From: CAZHBA01 sp964530225
GTDB taxonomy: Bacteria; Pseudomonadota; Alphaproteobacteria; UBA6615
Assembly (NCBI GenBank): GCA_964530225.1
Contig: CAZHBA010000065.1
Span: forward strand, 1-61,104
Direction: 5' to 3'
DNA length: 61,104 nucleotides
This document shows positions 43,371 through 52,281 of this stretch, in pieces; within the stretch, counting starts at the first letter, position 1; every line of letters starts with the position of its first letter. The translations under genes and the position numbers were made by a program. The notes beneath the pieces are model-generated. The model worked only from the letters and a program-made list of their open reading frames with translations, had not been told where the DNA came from and did no database searches.

Positions 43371-44120
43371 CTATTGTAGACGTAGTTGGTCTAACTCATC
43401 GGTTAGCCGCGAACCCCCGTAGAACGCCGCCTGGTAGGCGGGGCGGGTTTTTAGACGCTGAAACCAATCGGCCACTCGTGGAGCGTCTGCCCAAAGGTCC
43501 GACATGCCGAGGTCTTCCATGCGCTGGAACAGCGGTGCGACGCAGATGTCGGCGATGGTATATTGCGCGCCGATCAACCAAGGTCCGTTATCAAGAGTCC
43601 TACCGATACGCTCGATGGTCATTTCCAACTGGCGAATCGAATTGTCATATTCCTCATCACTGAAGCCAGTGCGGTTGAGACGCATGAAAAATTCGCGGCG
43701 TAACGTGTTCTGGTCGCGGAAGGCGGCGTATTCCTCTTCGTTCATTGCCAGGAAGCGCTCCAGAAATTTATCTTGGAAACTCGGCACGCGCACCGCCAAC
43801 GACGGCACTTCATCGATAAAGCGCAGCCAGGCGCGCATGTCGGCCCGCTCAATTGGTACTTCGGGGATGAGTTTTGGTTCGTTTGGCCACACCTCGTCGA
43901 CATACTCACACATTACGGTCGACTCGATGATCGGTCGGCCGTCATGGACGAATGCCGGCACCACACCGTTAGGATTGATAGCGAGATATTCCAGCGACAG
44001 ATTTTCCGAATTCATCAGGTCAACGGGACGACTTTCCCAATCGACGCCCTTCTCGGCCAGGCAGATGCGCACCTTTTGGCTGCATGTCGATTTATCATGG
44101 TGATAGAGTACCAGGGTCAT
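43371..44120 (-). CDS. Glutathione S-transferase family protein
   Basis: A 249-residue cytosolic GST. The thioredoxin domain (residues 1-80) opens LVLYHHDKSTCSQKVRICLA, with Ser/Cys at the active site. NPNGVVPAFVHDGRPIIEST holds the cis-Pro and the Ser that binds glutathione. The helical C-terminal domain has WLIGAQYTIADICVAPLFQR with the N-capping box. The reaction may be conjugation or dehalogenation; nothing nearby fixes it. Confidence 0.9.
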   Translation of the reverse strand: MTLVLYHHDKSTCSQKVRICLAEKGVDWESRPVDLMNSENLSLEYLAINPNGVVPAFVHDGRPIIESTVMCEYVDEVWPNEPKLIPEVPIERADMRAWLRFIDEVPSLAVRVPSFQDKFLERFLAMNEEEYAAFRDQNTLRREFFMRLNRTGFSDEEYDNSIRQLEMTIERIGRTLDNGPWLIGAQYTIADICVAPLFQRMEDLGMSDLWADAPRVADWFQRLKTRPAYQAAFYGGSRLTDELDQLRLQ

Positions 44121-44150
44121 CGCTCGTCTCCACGGAACAGCATACGATCC

Positions 44151-45182
44151 TTACTCGGCAGCCTTCGCGGCATCGCTGTCGGCAAAAGCCGGCATAATCT
44201 CAGCCGAGAACCGGCGCATGCCTTCGATACCCGAACCACCATCCGTCAGCAAAATGTAGCGCACATCGCCATCGCGCAAGCGGGCAATCTTTTCGCAAAT
44301 TTCGTCGACAGTGCCGAACAGCGCCGCCTCCATCGCCGTCTCGGTAGTGTCACCGTACGACATGATCGACGCCTTGTTGGCGCCATCTGGCCGCTGCGCT
44401 AGCTTATCGATGCGGGTCCGCGCGGACATGCGCCGTTCAATCGCCGCGTCACGGTCGGCGGCATCCTCTGCAACATAGAGGCCGCGCGCGACGGCGACCT
44501 CGTTGGCATCGAATTTACGGCTGCGCTTCTCGACGCCGGCGCGAAAGGTATTCATGCGCTTGAGCGTCACATCGATGGGAGCGAACTGATCGAGCAGCAA
44601 ATTGTAGCCACGCTCGGCAACAACCTCGATCGAGTTTGGGCTACCCGCCCCCATCCAGAATGGCGGATGCGGCTTTTGAACGGTCGTCGGCTCGACAATT
44701 ACATTCTTGAAATTCCAGTATTTGCCTTTATGGGACCACGGATCGTCAGTCGTCCAGGCGCGGGTAATCACATCCAGCGATTCATCGAAGCGCCCGCTGG
44801 CCTCATCCATGGGGATGCCGAAGCCCTCAAACTCGTTGTAGCGGTAACCCTTTCCGACGCCAAAATCGAGCCGTCCGCCCGACATCAGGTCGAGCGTCGC
44901 CGCCTGTTCGGCGAGCAAGATGGGGTTGTGCCAGGGTAGTACCATGACGGCAGTACCCAGGCGCAGCGTCGTCGTCTGCGCCGCCAGATAAGTTAGCAGG
45001 TTGATCGTCGCTGAGACCTGGCCGAAACCGGTGAAATGGTGCTCGACAGCAAATGTGCTATGAAATCCAAGCGCTTCCGCCTCGATATTGAATTCCAGAT
45101 AGTCATGGTAGCCCTTGGCGCTATCGACGTCAGGCGCATTGCCACGCTTGGCCTGGGCGCTACCGAATAATCCAAATTTCAT
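44151..45182 (-). CDS. LLM-class flavin-dependent oxidoreductase (bacterial luciferase-like)
   Basis: A 343-residue TIM barrel of the bacterial luciferase-like family using reduced FMN or F420. MKFGLFGSAQ starts strand 1. AEALGFHSTFAVEHHF, LRLGTAVMVLPWHNPILLAE and MSGGRLDFGVGKGYRYNEFE are typical blocks, and PPFWMGAGSPNSIEVVAERG lies near the middle. The usual reaction is monooxygenation of an unknown substrate with a separate flavin reductase, which is not found nearby. Start ATG 45182; the longer frame begins with unlikely Cys-rich residues. Confidence 0.9.
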   Translation of the reverse strand: MKFGLFGSAQAKRGNAPDVDSAKGYHDYLEFNIEAEALGFHSTFAVEHHFTGFGQVSATINLLTYLAAQTTTLRLGTAVMVLPWHNPILLAEQAATLDLMSGGRLDFGVGKGYRYNEFEGFGIPMDEASGRFDESLDVITRAWTTDDPWSHKGKYWNFKNVIVEPTTVQKPHPPFWMGAGSPNSIEVVAERGYNLLLDQFAPIDVTLKRMNTFRAGVEKRSRKFDANEVAVARGLYVAEDAADRDAAIERRMSARTRIDKLAQRPDGANKASIMSYGDTTETAMEAALFGTVDEICEKIARLRDGDVRYILLTDGGSGIEGMRRFSAEIMPAFADSDAAKAAE

Positions 45183-45354
45183 GCACTTTCTCCGGCCACC
45201 ACATGATTTACCGCAATTTAAATAGCATCCCGGCAACACGGGGCAAATCCATATCCCGGCGATTTTCCCAATGTAGGGACCTGCCCATTAGCCCTGTAGT
45301 AGTGTTACTCTAAGGCAAAATAAATTTCGTAACGGAGAGCGTTTCGGGGGAAAC

Positions 45355-46314
45355 ATGCTAAATACCGCCATTATCGGCCTGGGTTGGTGGGGCCGAATGC
45401 ACGTCGATGCGGTCCATAAGAAAAGCAATAAGGTTAAGATCCGCCGCGCTGTCGACGTCGATGTCGGTGGCGCGCGCGACTATGCCGCCGAGCAGGGTAT
45501 CGAATTGGGTAGCGATTTTCAGGACGCAATCGACGATCCCGAAGTCGATGCGGTGGTTCTGGTGACACCGCACAGCATGCATACGGAGCAGATCATCGCC
45601 GCCGCCGCCGCTGGCAAACACGTGTTTTCCGAAAAGCCCTTCGCCCTCAACAAGGCCGACGCCGAGCGCTCGGTGGCGGCGGCGAAGGACGCCGGCATTC
45701 AGCTAGGTCTCGGTCACAACCAGCGCTATGCCGCGCCGCAAACCGAAATCAAGCGCATGATCGATGCCGGCGAGTTGGGCACCATCATGCATATGGAAGG
45801 TAACACCAGCCACGATACGCTGGCCGGCTTCGTCAGCTGGCGTCACGACCCCAAGGAAGCACCAGGCGGCGGACTTTATCATATGGGTAGCCACTACATC
45901 GATCTGTTCGCCTCCTACCAAGGCAACATCGCGGAGGTCTATGCGCAGACACTCGACCGCATCCAACCCCTCGATTCCGCATCCGCTCTGCTGACTTTCG
46001 AATGCGGCGCCAGCGCCTATCTCGGCAACATCATGGTAACGCCGAACAGCCGCATGCTGAACGTGTTCGGCTCAGATGCCTGGGCCAAGGTCATAAGCCC
46101 CAGCGAGCTGGAAATCTCGCGCACCAATGGTACGACGGAAATCCGCAAGGTCGAGGTGATAAATCCTGTGCGGGCCAATATGGAGGGCTTCGCCGACGCC
46201 ATCGCGGGCGTGGCCGACTATAAATTCACCACTGATCAGATGATCCACGACGTCGCGGTGTTAGAAGCCATCAACCGCTCGCTGGTTTCCGGCAAACGCG
46301 AAAAAGTCGAATAG
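45355..46314 (+). CDS. Gfo/Idh/MocA-family oxidoreductase, first copy
   Basis: A 319-residue NAD(P)-dependent sugar or inositol dehydrogenase-type protein. The N-terminal Rossmann fold has IGLGWWGRMHVDAV. The catalytic Lys lies in FSEKPFALNKADAE near residue 100 and LGHNQRYAAPQTEIK follows. The C-terminal GFO domain has the GGGLYHMGSHYIDLFASY helix. It forms a pair with the next gene 31 bp downstream. The substrate is unknown; no sugar transporter is adjacent. Confidence 0.88.
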   Translation: MLNTAIIGLGWWGRMHVDAVHKKSNKVKIRRAVDVDVGGARDYAAEQGIELGSDFQDAIDDPEVDAVVLVTPHSMHTEQIIAAAAAGKHVFSEKPFALNKADAERSVAAAKDAGIQLGLGHNQRYAAPQTEIKRMIDAGELGTIMHMEGNTSHDTLAGFVSWRHDPKEAPGGGLYHMGSHYIDLFASYQGNIAEVYAQTLDRIQPLDSASALLTFECGASAYLGNIMVTPNSRMLNVFGSDAWAKVISPSELEISRTNGTTEIRKVEVINPVRANMEGFADAIAGVADYKFTTDQMIHDVAVLEAINRSLVSGKREKVE

Positions 46315-46345
46315 CAACGACGGCGAACTCAGAAGGAGGAAACAC

Positions 46346-47323
46346 ATGATTAAAGCCGCGCTTATCGGCCTCGGTTGGTGGGGCCAGATGCACATTCGCG
46401 CCACCGCCGGTTCGGAAAAATTAAAGTTCGTGCGCGGCATCGATATTGCGCCCGACAACGCCCGTGATTTTTGCGCCGAATATGGTCTCAAACTGTCGAG
46501 CGACTATAACGACGCGCTAAACGATCCGGAGATCGACGCGGTGTTTTTGGCTACCCCGCATTCGCTGCACGCCGATCAGATCGTAGCCGCGGCGGCAGCC
46601 GGTAAGCACGCCTTCACCGAAAAACCCTTCGCTTTAAAAAAGGCCGATGGCGAGCGCGCCGTCGCAGCAGCAGCAGCAGCCGGCATTCAGCTCGGCCTCG
46701 GCCACAATTACCGCTACCTCCCGGCGCTGGCAGAGATCAAGAAACTTATTGACGCCGGAAGCTTAGGCGAGCTGCACCATCTGGAAGCCAATCTCAGCCA
46801 CGAAGGCCAGATCGGGATCGAAACCTGGCGGCGGTCGTCCGACGAGGCGCCGACCGGTGGTATCATCCATTTCGGCGCCCACATGATCGACCTACTGTGC
46901 TGGTACGCTGGCGAAATGACAGAGGTCTACGGCCAAACGGCGACCCATGTTCTGGACGACGATGTCGGCACCGTACTGATCAAATTCCAGTCCGGCACCA
47001 TGGGCTATCTGGCTGATTTGATGGCAACCCCGGCGTCGTTCTATTTTATGGTCATGGGTGACAAGGGCTGGGCGCGCGCGCAGGGTTGGCTCGACAACGC
47101 CGAATTGACCGTTCGCTATATCGGCGACGACCAGCCCCAAGCGGTCGACCTGCCACCGTGCAGCGTCGAGGCCCAAATACTTGCCAACAACGAAAATTTC
47201 GCCGCGGCGTGCAAAGGAGTGGAAGATTATCTGTTCACCCCGGCGCATATGGCCCACACGGCGGCCATCCAGGAGGCCATCGCGACATCGGTCAAAAGCG
47301 GCACGCCGACCCAAGTGCCGTAG
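46346..47323 (+). CDS. Gfo/Idh/MocA-family oxidoreductase, second copy
   Basis: 325 residues, a clear paralog of the preceding protein. IGLGWWGQMHIRAT, FTEKPFALKKADGE with the catalytic Lys, LGHNYRYLPALAEIK and the GGIIHFGAHMIDLLCWY helix align block for block. A very good ribosome binding site (AGGAGG) precedes it. The pair probably forms a heteromer or carries out successive redox steps on one polyol or amino-sugar, which is inference from tandem arrangement. Confidence 0.88.
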   Translation: MIKAALIGLGWWGQMHIRATAGSEKLKFVRGIDIAPDNARDFCAEYGLKLSSDYNDALNDPEIDAVFLATPHSLHADQIVAAAAAGKHAFTEKPFALKKADGERAVAAAAAAGIQLGLGHNYRYLPALAEIKKLIDAGSLGELHHLEANLSHEGQIGIETWRRSSDEAPTGGIIHFGAHMIDLLCWYAGEMTEVYGQTATHVLDDDVGTVLIKFQSGTMGYLADLMATPASFYFMVMGDKGWARAQGWLDNAELTVRYIGDDQPQAVDLPPCSVEAQILANNENFAAACKGVEDYLFTPAHMAHTAAIQEAIATSVKSGTPTQVP

Positions 47324-47406
47324 AGAAATTTTTCTGAATTCAGAGCTAAACCGACGCCGCTCAACGGTGATATGCTTCGATCACATTTAACGTAGCCTTA
47401 GCTAAA

Positions 47407-47458
47407 CTATGTTTCCTCATAGAAGATATTGACCTACGGCAAATACAGCCATTATATC
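47407..47458 (+). promoter_or_regulatory. Candidate promoter and operator of the multicopper oxidase-ZIP-mntR operon
   Basis: CTATG TTTCCT CATAG (47407-47422) is an inverted repeat directly upstream of TTGACC (47429-47434), an 18-bp spacer and TATATC (47453-47458). An AACGTAG / CTATGTT pair spanning 47389-47413 resembles E. coli MntR half-sites but with wider spacing. It may be the autoregulatory MntR site. A further hairpin (CTATCT/AGATAG, 47482-47503) surrounds the ribosome binding region. Confidence 0.4.
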
Positions 47459-47509
47459 CAAATAGTGGCGTCGCAGAACGCCTATCTCTAGGACGGAAGA
47501 TAGAGCGAT

Positions 47510-48559
47510 ATGATTTCCCGGTTGCTACGGACGGTATCGAACCGGCGCGCGTTTTTGAGCGCGGGGGCGGTGCTGCCGTTAGCGCCGCTTGCTGCCATTG
47601 CCGCCAAACACAACGGCAGCCATACCGGCGGCATGACAACCATCGGTACTGTCGATCATGGGCGCAACGGCTTCGATCCCCACGACTTGTTAACCGAATG
47701 GGATACCGGCTCACTCGAGACTGGCGCCGATGGCCAGCGCGTGCGCACCTACGACATCACCGCCATCGACATCGAGATCGAGATAGCCCCTGGCATTTTT
47801 TTTCCGGCGTGGACCTATAACGGCCGGGTGCCGGGACCGGCACTTCGCGCTACCGAAGGCGATTTGTTGCGCATCAACTTCGTCAATAACGGCAGCCACA
47901 CCCATTCTCTGCACTTTCATGGTATCCACGGCGCCAGCATGGACGGTATCGCCGGTTCCGGCCTCGTCGCGCCGGGCGATAGTTTCGTCTACGAGTTTTC
48001 GGCGCGCCCGTTCGGCTGCCACCTTTACCATTGCCACGCGGTGCCGCTGAAGCGCCATATCCACAAGGGTCTCTACGGTGCCTTTATTGTCGACCCGGAC
48101 CCGGCATTGCACCCCGACCACGCAGAGGCCGCCCGTTCGCGCCAGCTCGGCACGCCGCAGAACGCCGAATGGCAGGAACTGGTCATGGTGATGAACGGCT
48201 TCGACACCAACTTCGACGATGAAAACGAGATCTATGCTGTCAACACGGTGGCGCATGAGTATATGAAACGGCCGATCAAAATTGACCGCGCGCGGCCGGT
48301 GCGCATCTATCTGATCAACGCCACCGAATTCGATCCGATTAATTCGTTCCATATTCACGCTAACTTCTTCGACTATTATGACCACGGCACGACGCTGACA
48401 CCAACGCTCACCACCATCGACACAGTGATGCAGTGTCAGGCCCAGCGCGGCATCATCGAGATGTCGTTTCGCGACCACGAGCCGGGCCGCTACATGTTTC
48501 ACGCCCACCAGAGCGAGTTCGCAGAACTCGGCTGGATGAGCTTCTTTGAGGTGACGTGA
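47510..48559 (+). CDS. Two-domain multicopper oxidase with a Tat signal
   Basis: A 349-residue exported oxidase. SNRRAFLSAG near the N-terminus is a twin-arginine motif, fitting a folded copper enzyme. Domain 1 has HSLHFHGIHG (132-141) and HLYHCHAVPLKRHIHKG (171-187), giving type 1 copper ligands around Cys175. Domain 2 has SFHIHANFFDYYDHG near 284 and FHAHQSEFAELGWM near 330, where the type 1 Cys is replaced by Ala. Only domain 1 therefore carries type 1 copper, as in nitrite reductase-like and some two-domain oxidases. It overlaps the ZIP gene by 4 bp. The context suggests oxidation of manganese or another metal rather than nitrite reduction. Confidence 0.87.
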   Translation: MISRLLRTVSNRRAFLSAGAVLPLAPLAAIAAKHNGSHTGGMTTIGTVDHGRNGFDPHDLLTEWDTGSLETGADGQRVRTYDITAIDIEIEIAPGIFFPAWTYNGRVPGPALRATEGDLLRINFVNNGSHTHSLHFHGIHGASMDGIAGSGLVAPGDSFVYEFSARPFGCHLYHCHAVPLKRHIHKGLYGAFIVDPDPALHPDHAEAARSRQLGTPQNAEWQELVMVMNGFDTNFDDENEIYAVNTVAHEYMKRPIKIDRARPVRIYLINATEFDPINSFHIHANFFDYYDHGTTLTPTLTTIDTVMQCQAQRGIIEMSFRDHEPGRYMFHAHQSEFAELGWMSFFEVT

Positions 48560-49713
48560 TGGCGTGGAACCGCCTCACCATCGGTATCCCACTGCTATTG
48601 TTGGCGATCGTCGCGCTCGCCGTTGTTGCCTTCGATCCGCTGGCGCAATTCGGCCAAGGCCTGCCGCCAGAAGAGGCCCTGGTAGTCGAGCGCGTCAACG
48701 CCGGCGATGACGGCATTATTGTGCGGGTGCGCGGCGACGGCCACGATCCGGTACAGATCGCGCAGGTCCAGGTCGATGGCGCTTATTGGACGTTCCGTCA
48801 GGAACCGGCGGGGCCGCTGGCCCGCCTGGCGGCTACGAAAATCACCCTACCCTACCCTTGGGTCGCAGGCGAGACGCACCACTTGCGTTTCCTCACTAAC
48901 ACCGGCGCCACCTTCGATTACACCTACGACATGGCACGCACCGCACCCGAAGCCGATAGCGCCACGTTTTTTAATTTGGCGCTGTTGGGCCTGTTCGTCG
49001 GCGTCGTGCCGGTAGCACTGGGCATGATGACCCTGCCGATTTTGCGCCGCATGGGCAACGAGGGCGTCATCTTCGCCCTGGCGCTAACCATTGGTCTACT
49101 GACGTTTCTTCTGGTTGACATGCTATCGGAGGGCATCGCGCTGGCTGAGGAGGCGGCAAGTGCGTTCCAAGGTGACATCGCGGTATGGCTGGCCGCCGCG
49201 CTAACATTTCTCGGACTGACCGCCATCAGCCGACGCTCGAACCTGCCCGCCGGCGGGGTTGCCCTGGCGACCTGGCTGGCGCTCGGCATCGGGCTACATA
49301 ATCTCGGTGAGGGCCTGTCGATTGGTGTCGCGCTCGCCGCCGGCAATGCCGCCCTGGGCAGCCTCTTGATTGTCGGCTTCACCGTGCACAATCTGACCGA
49401 GGGCGTCGCCATAGTAGCGCCGGTGACACGCCGTCCCGTCACGCTGCCGATGCTAACAGGCTGGACGGCACTGGCTGGTCTGCCCGCGGTCGCCGGTGCC
49501 TGGATCGGTGCGTTCACCTTCGTGCCTCACTGGGGTGCAGTGTTCTTCGGCTTCGCCGCCGGGGCCATTCTGCAGGTGATGGTCGAAGTCGGCCGAACAA
49601 TCTGGTCATCCCGTGGCGCTATTGGTGAGAACGTACCGGCTGGCACTGCTTTTGCCGGTTTCGGCGCCGGTGTGCTGTTGATGTACGCCACTGCCTTTCT
49701 GGTGCAAGTGTAG
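48556..49713 (+). CDS. ZIP-family metal transporter with an N-terminal periplasmic domain
   Basis: A 385-residue membrane protein. One TM helix (residues 8-27) is followed by about 100 residues with beta-strand character (GDDGIIVRVRGDGHDP, VQVDGAYWTFRQEP) that should be outside the membrane. The ZIP core begins near 135 and carries GIGLHNLGEGLSIG and GFTVHNLTEGVAIV in TM4 and TM5, the metal-coordinating motifs. The family moves Zn2+, Mn2+ or Fe2+ into the cytosol. Standard bacterial ZIPs lack the long N-terminal extension. It starts at GTG 48556 or ATG 48559, overlapping the oxidase stop, and is followed 3 bp later by mntR. Confidence 0.9.
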   Translation: MMAWNRLTIGIPLLLLAIVALAVVAFDPLAQFGQGLPPEEALVVERVNAGDDGIIVRVRGDGHDPVQIAQVQVDGAYWTFRQEPAGPLARLAATKITLPYPWVAGETHHLRFLTNTGATFDYTYDMARTAPEADSATFFNLALLGLFVGVVPVALGMMTLPILRRMGNEGVIFALALTIGLLTFLLVDMLSEGIALAEEAASAFQGDIAVWLAAALTFLGLTAISRRSNLPAGGVALATWLALGIGLHNLGEGLSIGVALAAGNAALGSLLIVGFTVHNLTEGVAIVAPVTRRPVTLPMLTGWTALAGLPAVAGAWIGAFTFVPHWGAVFFGFAAGAILQVMVEVGRTIWSSRGAIGENVPAGTAFAGFGAGVLLMYATAFLVQV

Positions 49714-49716
49714 GCC

Positions 49717-50160
49717 ATGGTCGACAAAATGCCCGATGAGATGATGGATGCACATCTGCAGGCAGCACAGTTCGAGCGCGTGCGCACCGCCCAGCAGACC
49801 GAAAAAGCTGAAGACTATGTCGAGATGATCGACGATCTAATCAACGCCTATGGCGAGGCCCGGGTGGTCGAACTCGCCAGGCGCTTCGGCGTCTCCCACG
49901 CTACGGTCAACAAGGTGGTCAAGCGGCTAGCGCGCGACGGGCTGGTGCACACCCGCCCCTACCGCTCAATCTTCCTGACCGAGGAAGGCCGCAAGCTTGC
50001 CGAATGGTCGCGGCGGCGGCACCAGATAGTCTTGAACTTTCTCCGCGCTATCGGCGTCAGCGAGCGCACCGCGAAACTCGACGCCGAAGGCATCGAGCAC
50101 TATGTCAGCGATGATACGCTGGCCGCCTTCGCCCGCATCGCGGCGCAGAAGAAGAAATAA
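49717..50160 (+). CDS. mntR: Manganese-responsive regulator MntR (DtxR family)
   Basis: A 147-residue winged-helix repressor of the proteobacterial MntR type, including its extended N-terminus (MMDAHLQAAQFERVR). AEDYVEMIDDLI holds the first metal-ligand helix, VVELARRFGVSHATVNKVVK the recognition helix, and LAEWSRRRHQIVLNFLRAIG with EGIEHYVSDDTL the remaining His and Glu ligands. It lacks the C-terminal SH3-like domain of DtxR, as usual in MntR. It should sense Mn2+ and control its own operon, which here contains a multicopper oxidase and a ZIP transporter. Confidence 0.9.
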   Translation: MVDKMPDEMMDAHLQAAQFERVRTAQQTEKAEDYVEMIDDLINAYGEARVVELARRFGVSHATVNKVVKRLARDGLVHTRPYRSIFLTEEGRKLAEWSRRRHQIVLNFLRAIGVSERTAKLDAEGIEHYVSDDTLAAFARIAAQKKK

Positions 50161-50166
50161 CCCGTA

Positions 50167-51147
50167 TTAGAGCGTGAGCACCGTGGAGCCGGTGGTACGC
50201 CGTTCCATCACGTCGACCTGCGCGTGCGCTGCATCGGTTAGGGCATAGCGCTGACCAATGACGGATTTCACCGCGCCGCTCGCCATCACCTCGAACAAAG
50301 CAGCGGCAGCGCTGTCTACCTCTTGGCGTGTTAAGTGGTAGTAGCGCATCGACGCCTTGGTAAAAAATACCGAGCCGTGCATCTGCATTTCGATGGCGTC
50401 GATCGGTGCCAACGGGCCTGACGCGTTGCCGTAATTCACGTAGTAACCGCGCGGGCGCAGGGCATCGAGCGAAGCTTGCCACACAGCAGGACCGACCGAA
50501 TCGTAGACCACGTGGACGCCCTCGCCGCCAGTAACCTCGCGTACCACCTCGTTGATATTCTCTGTGCGGGAATTGACTGCATACGAGGCTCCACTGGTGA
50601 GAATTAGCTCCTTTTTTTCCTCCGAGGTCGTGGTGCCGATAATGGTGACACCCAAATACCTGAGCCATTGGCTCAGGAACAGGCCGACGCCGCCCGCCGC
50701 GGCGTGCACCAGCGCAAACTCTCCAACATTGACCGGGTAGCAGCGATTGACCAAATATTCAGCGGTCATACCCTTGAGCAGGCTAGCCGCCGCGTCCTCG
50801 TCGGATATAGCGTCGGGAATGGCAACGGCCACGTTGGCATCGATCAGCCTTCCCTCGGCATAGGCGCCTGTAAACCCCGACGCGTAGCCGACCCTTTGGC
50901 CAACCGTGAATCCGTCGACGCCGTCGCCGACCGCTTCGACGACCCCAACCGCTTCGGCACCAGGCACCGCAGGCAACTCCGGCAGTACCGGATACTTGCC
51001 TTCGCGCACCAGCGCATCGAGGAAGTTGAAACCGATTGCCGTATGGCGCAGCCGCAACTGACCCGGCCCGGGATCGCCGACCTCGATGTCCTCCCATTTA
51101 AGAACTTCCGGGCCGCCAAATTCATGAAAGCGGATTGCCTTGTCCAT
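50167..51147 (-). CDS. Quinone oxidoreductase / zinc-independent MDR alcohol dehydrogenase (QorA-like)
   Basis: A 326-residue medium-chain reductase without zinc ligands. KAIRFHEFGGPEVLKWEDIE and GFNFLDALVREGKYPVLPEL open the catalytic domain. VHAAAGGVGLFLSQWLRYLG is the NADPH loop, and the C-terminus MERRTTGSTVLTL is typical of QorA. It reduces quinones or enones with NADPH. Start ATG 51147. Convergent with mntR (6 bp) and divergent from the first BKACE gene. Confidence 0.92.
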   Translation of the reverse strand: MDKAIRFHEFGGPEVLKWEDIEVGDPGPGQLRLRHTAIGFNFLDALVREGKYPVLPELPAVPGAEAVGVVEAVGDGVDGFTVGQRVGYASGFTGAYAEGRLIDANVAVAIPDAISDEDAAASLLKGMTAEYLVNRCYPVNVGEFALVHAAAGGVGLFLSQWLRYLGVTIIGTTTSEEKKELILTSGASYAVNSRTENINEVVREVTGGEGVHVVYDSVGPAVWQASLDALRPRGYYVNYGNASGPLAPIDAIEMQMHGSVFFTKASMRYYHLTRQEVDSAAAALFEVMASGAVKSVIGQRYALTDAAHAQVDVMERRTTGSTVLTL

Positions 51148-51320
51148 AGATCTTCCCGTCCTTTGCAATTGAACAGCGAATTCACAGCTGTGGCTATTGT
51201 AGGCGGGCCGCACGGTTTGGCAAAGGCGGGCCGCTGCTTGCAGCGCCCGCTTCGCCCGATTAGGCTAGGCGCAATCAATAAACGCACTGTTGCGGCTAAG
51301 AAAAAGGGGAGAAACAAACC

Positions 51321-52229
51321 ATGGCCCGTCCCGTCATCATCAGTTGCGCCGTCACCGGCGGCGCCGACACCGCCGGTATGAACCCGGCAGTTCCGGTCAC
51401 GCCTGAGCAGATCGCCAACGAAGTACTCGCCGCCAATGGCGCCGGCGCAGCTGTCTGCCACATACATGTGCGTAACCCAGATACCGGCAAGGCCAGCATG
51501 GACCCTGTCTATTACGGCGAGGTGGTCTCCAGGGTGCGAGACTCCGGCTGCGAAGTGGTGATCAACCTGACGACGGGCCCGGGCGCGCGCCTCGACATAA
51601 ATACCGAAAACCCGGTCGAGCCCGGTCCCGGCAGCGTCATGAAGACGGCCGAGGAAAGGGTCATCCACGTGCTCGAGAATAAGCCCGATATTTGCTCGCT
51701 CGACGTGGCGACGATGAATTTCAGCGACCGCCCGATGGTCAACTCGCCAGAGATGATCACCGAGATGGCGGCTCTAATTCAATCGGTGGGCGTAAAACCG
51801 GAACTGGAAGTATTCGATGTCGGCCATGTGCGCCTGGCCAACTCGCTGGTCGAAAAAGGCGTGATCTCCGGTCCCAACCCCCTCTACCAGCTTTGCCTCG
51901 GTATTCCCTGGGGGGCGCCAGCGAATGCGGAAACCATGACCTTGATGCGCAATATGTTGCCCGATGGCGCACTGTGGGCCTCGTTCGGTATCTCCCGTTT
52001 CGAGTTCCCCATGGTCGCCGCGGCGACGGTGCTCGGCGGCCATGTGCGCGTCGGCCTCGAAGACAATCTATACATCGCCCGCGGCGAGTTGACCTCGGGC
52101 AACGCGCAATTGGTGCAGCGCGCGGTCGAGATAATCACCTCGATTGGCGAAGAGGTGGCAACGCCGGAGCAAGCGCGCGAGATTTTCGGCATTTCTGGCT
52201 CTGGCAGGGCAAGCAAGGCAGCCGAATAA
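51321..52229 (+). CDS. BKACE-family beta-keto acid cleavage enzyme, first copy
   Basis: A 302-residue zinc TIM-barrel of the BKACE/KCE (DUF849) family, which splits beta-keto acids with acetyl-CoA to acetoacetate and a new acyl-CoA. IISCAVTGGADTAGMNPAVP is the family opening. CHIHVRNPDTGKASMD has the two zinc His residues, NLTTGPG follows, and LCLGIPWGAPANAETM and GGHVRVGLEDNLYI are the conserved C-terminal blocks. Known substrates include 3-keto-5-aminohexanoate and dehydrocarnitine; no carnitine dehydrogenase or lysine-degradation gene is seen here, so the substrate is open. Confidence 0.93.
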   Translation: MARPVIISCAVTGGADTAGMNPAVPVTPEQIANEVLAANGAGAAVCHIHVRNPDTGKASMDPVYYGEVVSRVRDSGCEVVINLTTGPGARLDINTENPVEPGPGSVMKTAEERVIHVLENKPDICSLDVATMNFSDRPMVNSPEMITEMAALIQSVGVKPELEVFDVGHVRLANSLVEKGVISGPNPLYQLCLGIPWGAPANAETMTLMRNMLPDGALWASFGISRFEFPMVAAATVLGGHVRVGLEDNLYIARGELTSGNAQLVQRAVEIITSIGEEVATPEQAREIFGISGSGRASKAAE

Positions 52230-52281
52230 AAATAACAACCAGGCGCCGCTAGCCGGCGCAACATGAGGGAGGCTTAAAACC

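Noticed and set aside
47510..48559. Multicopper oxidase as a copper nitrite reductase
   Set aside because: Domain 1 type 1 copper resembles that of nitrite reductase, but the operon context (ZIP and MntR) and the absence of any denitrification gene argue against it.
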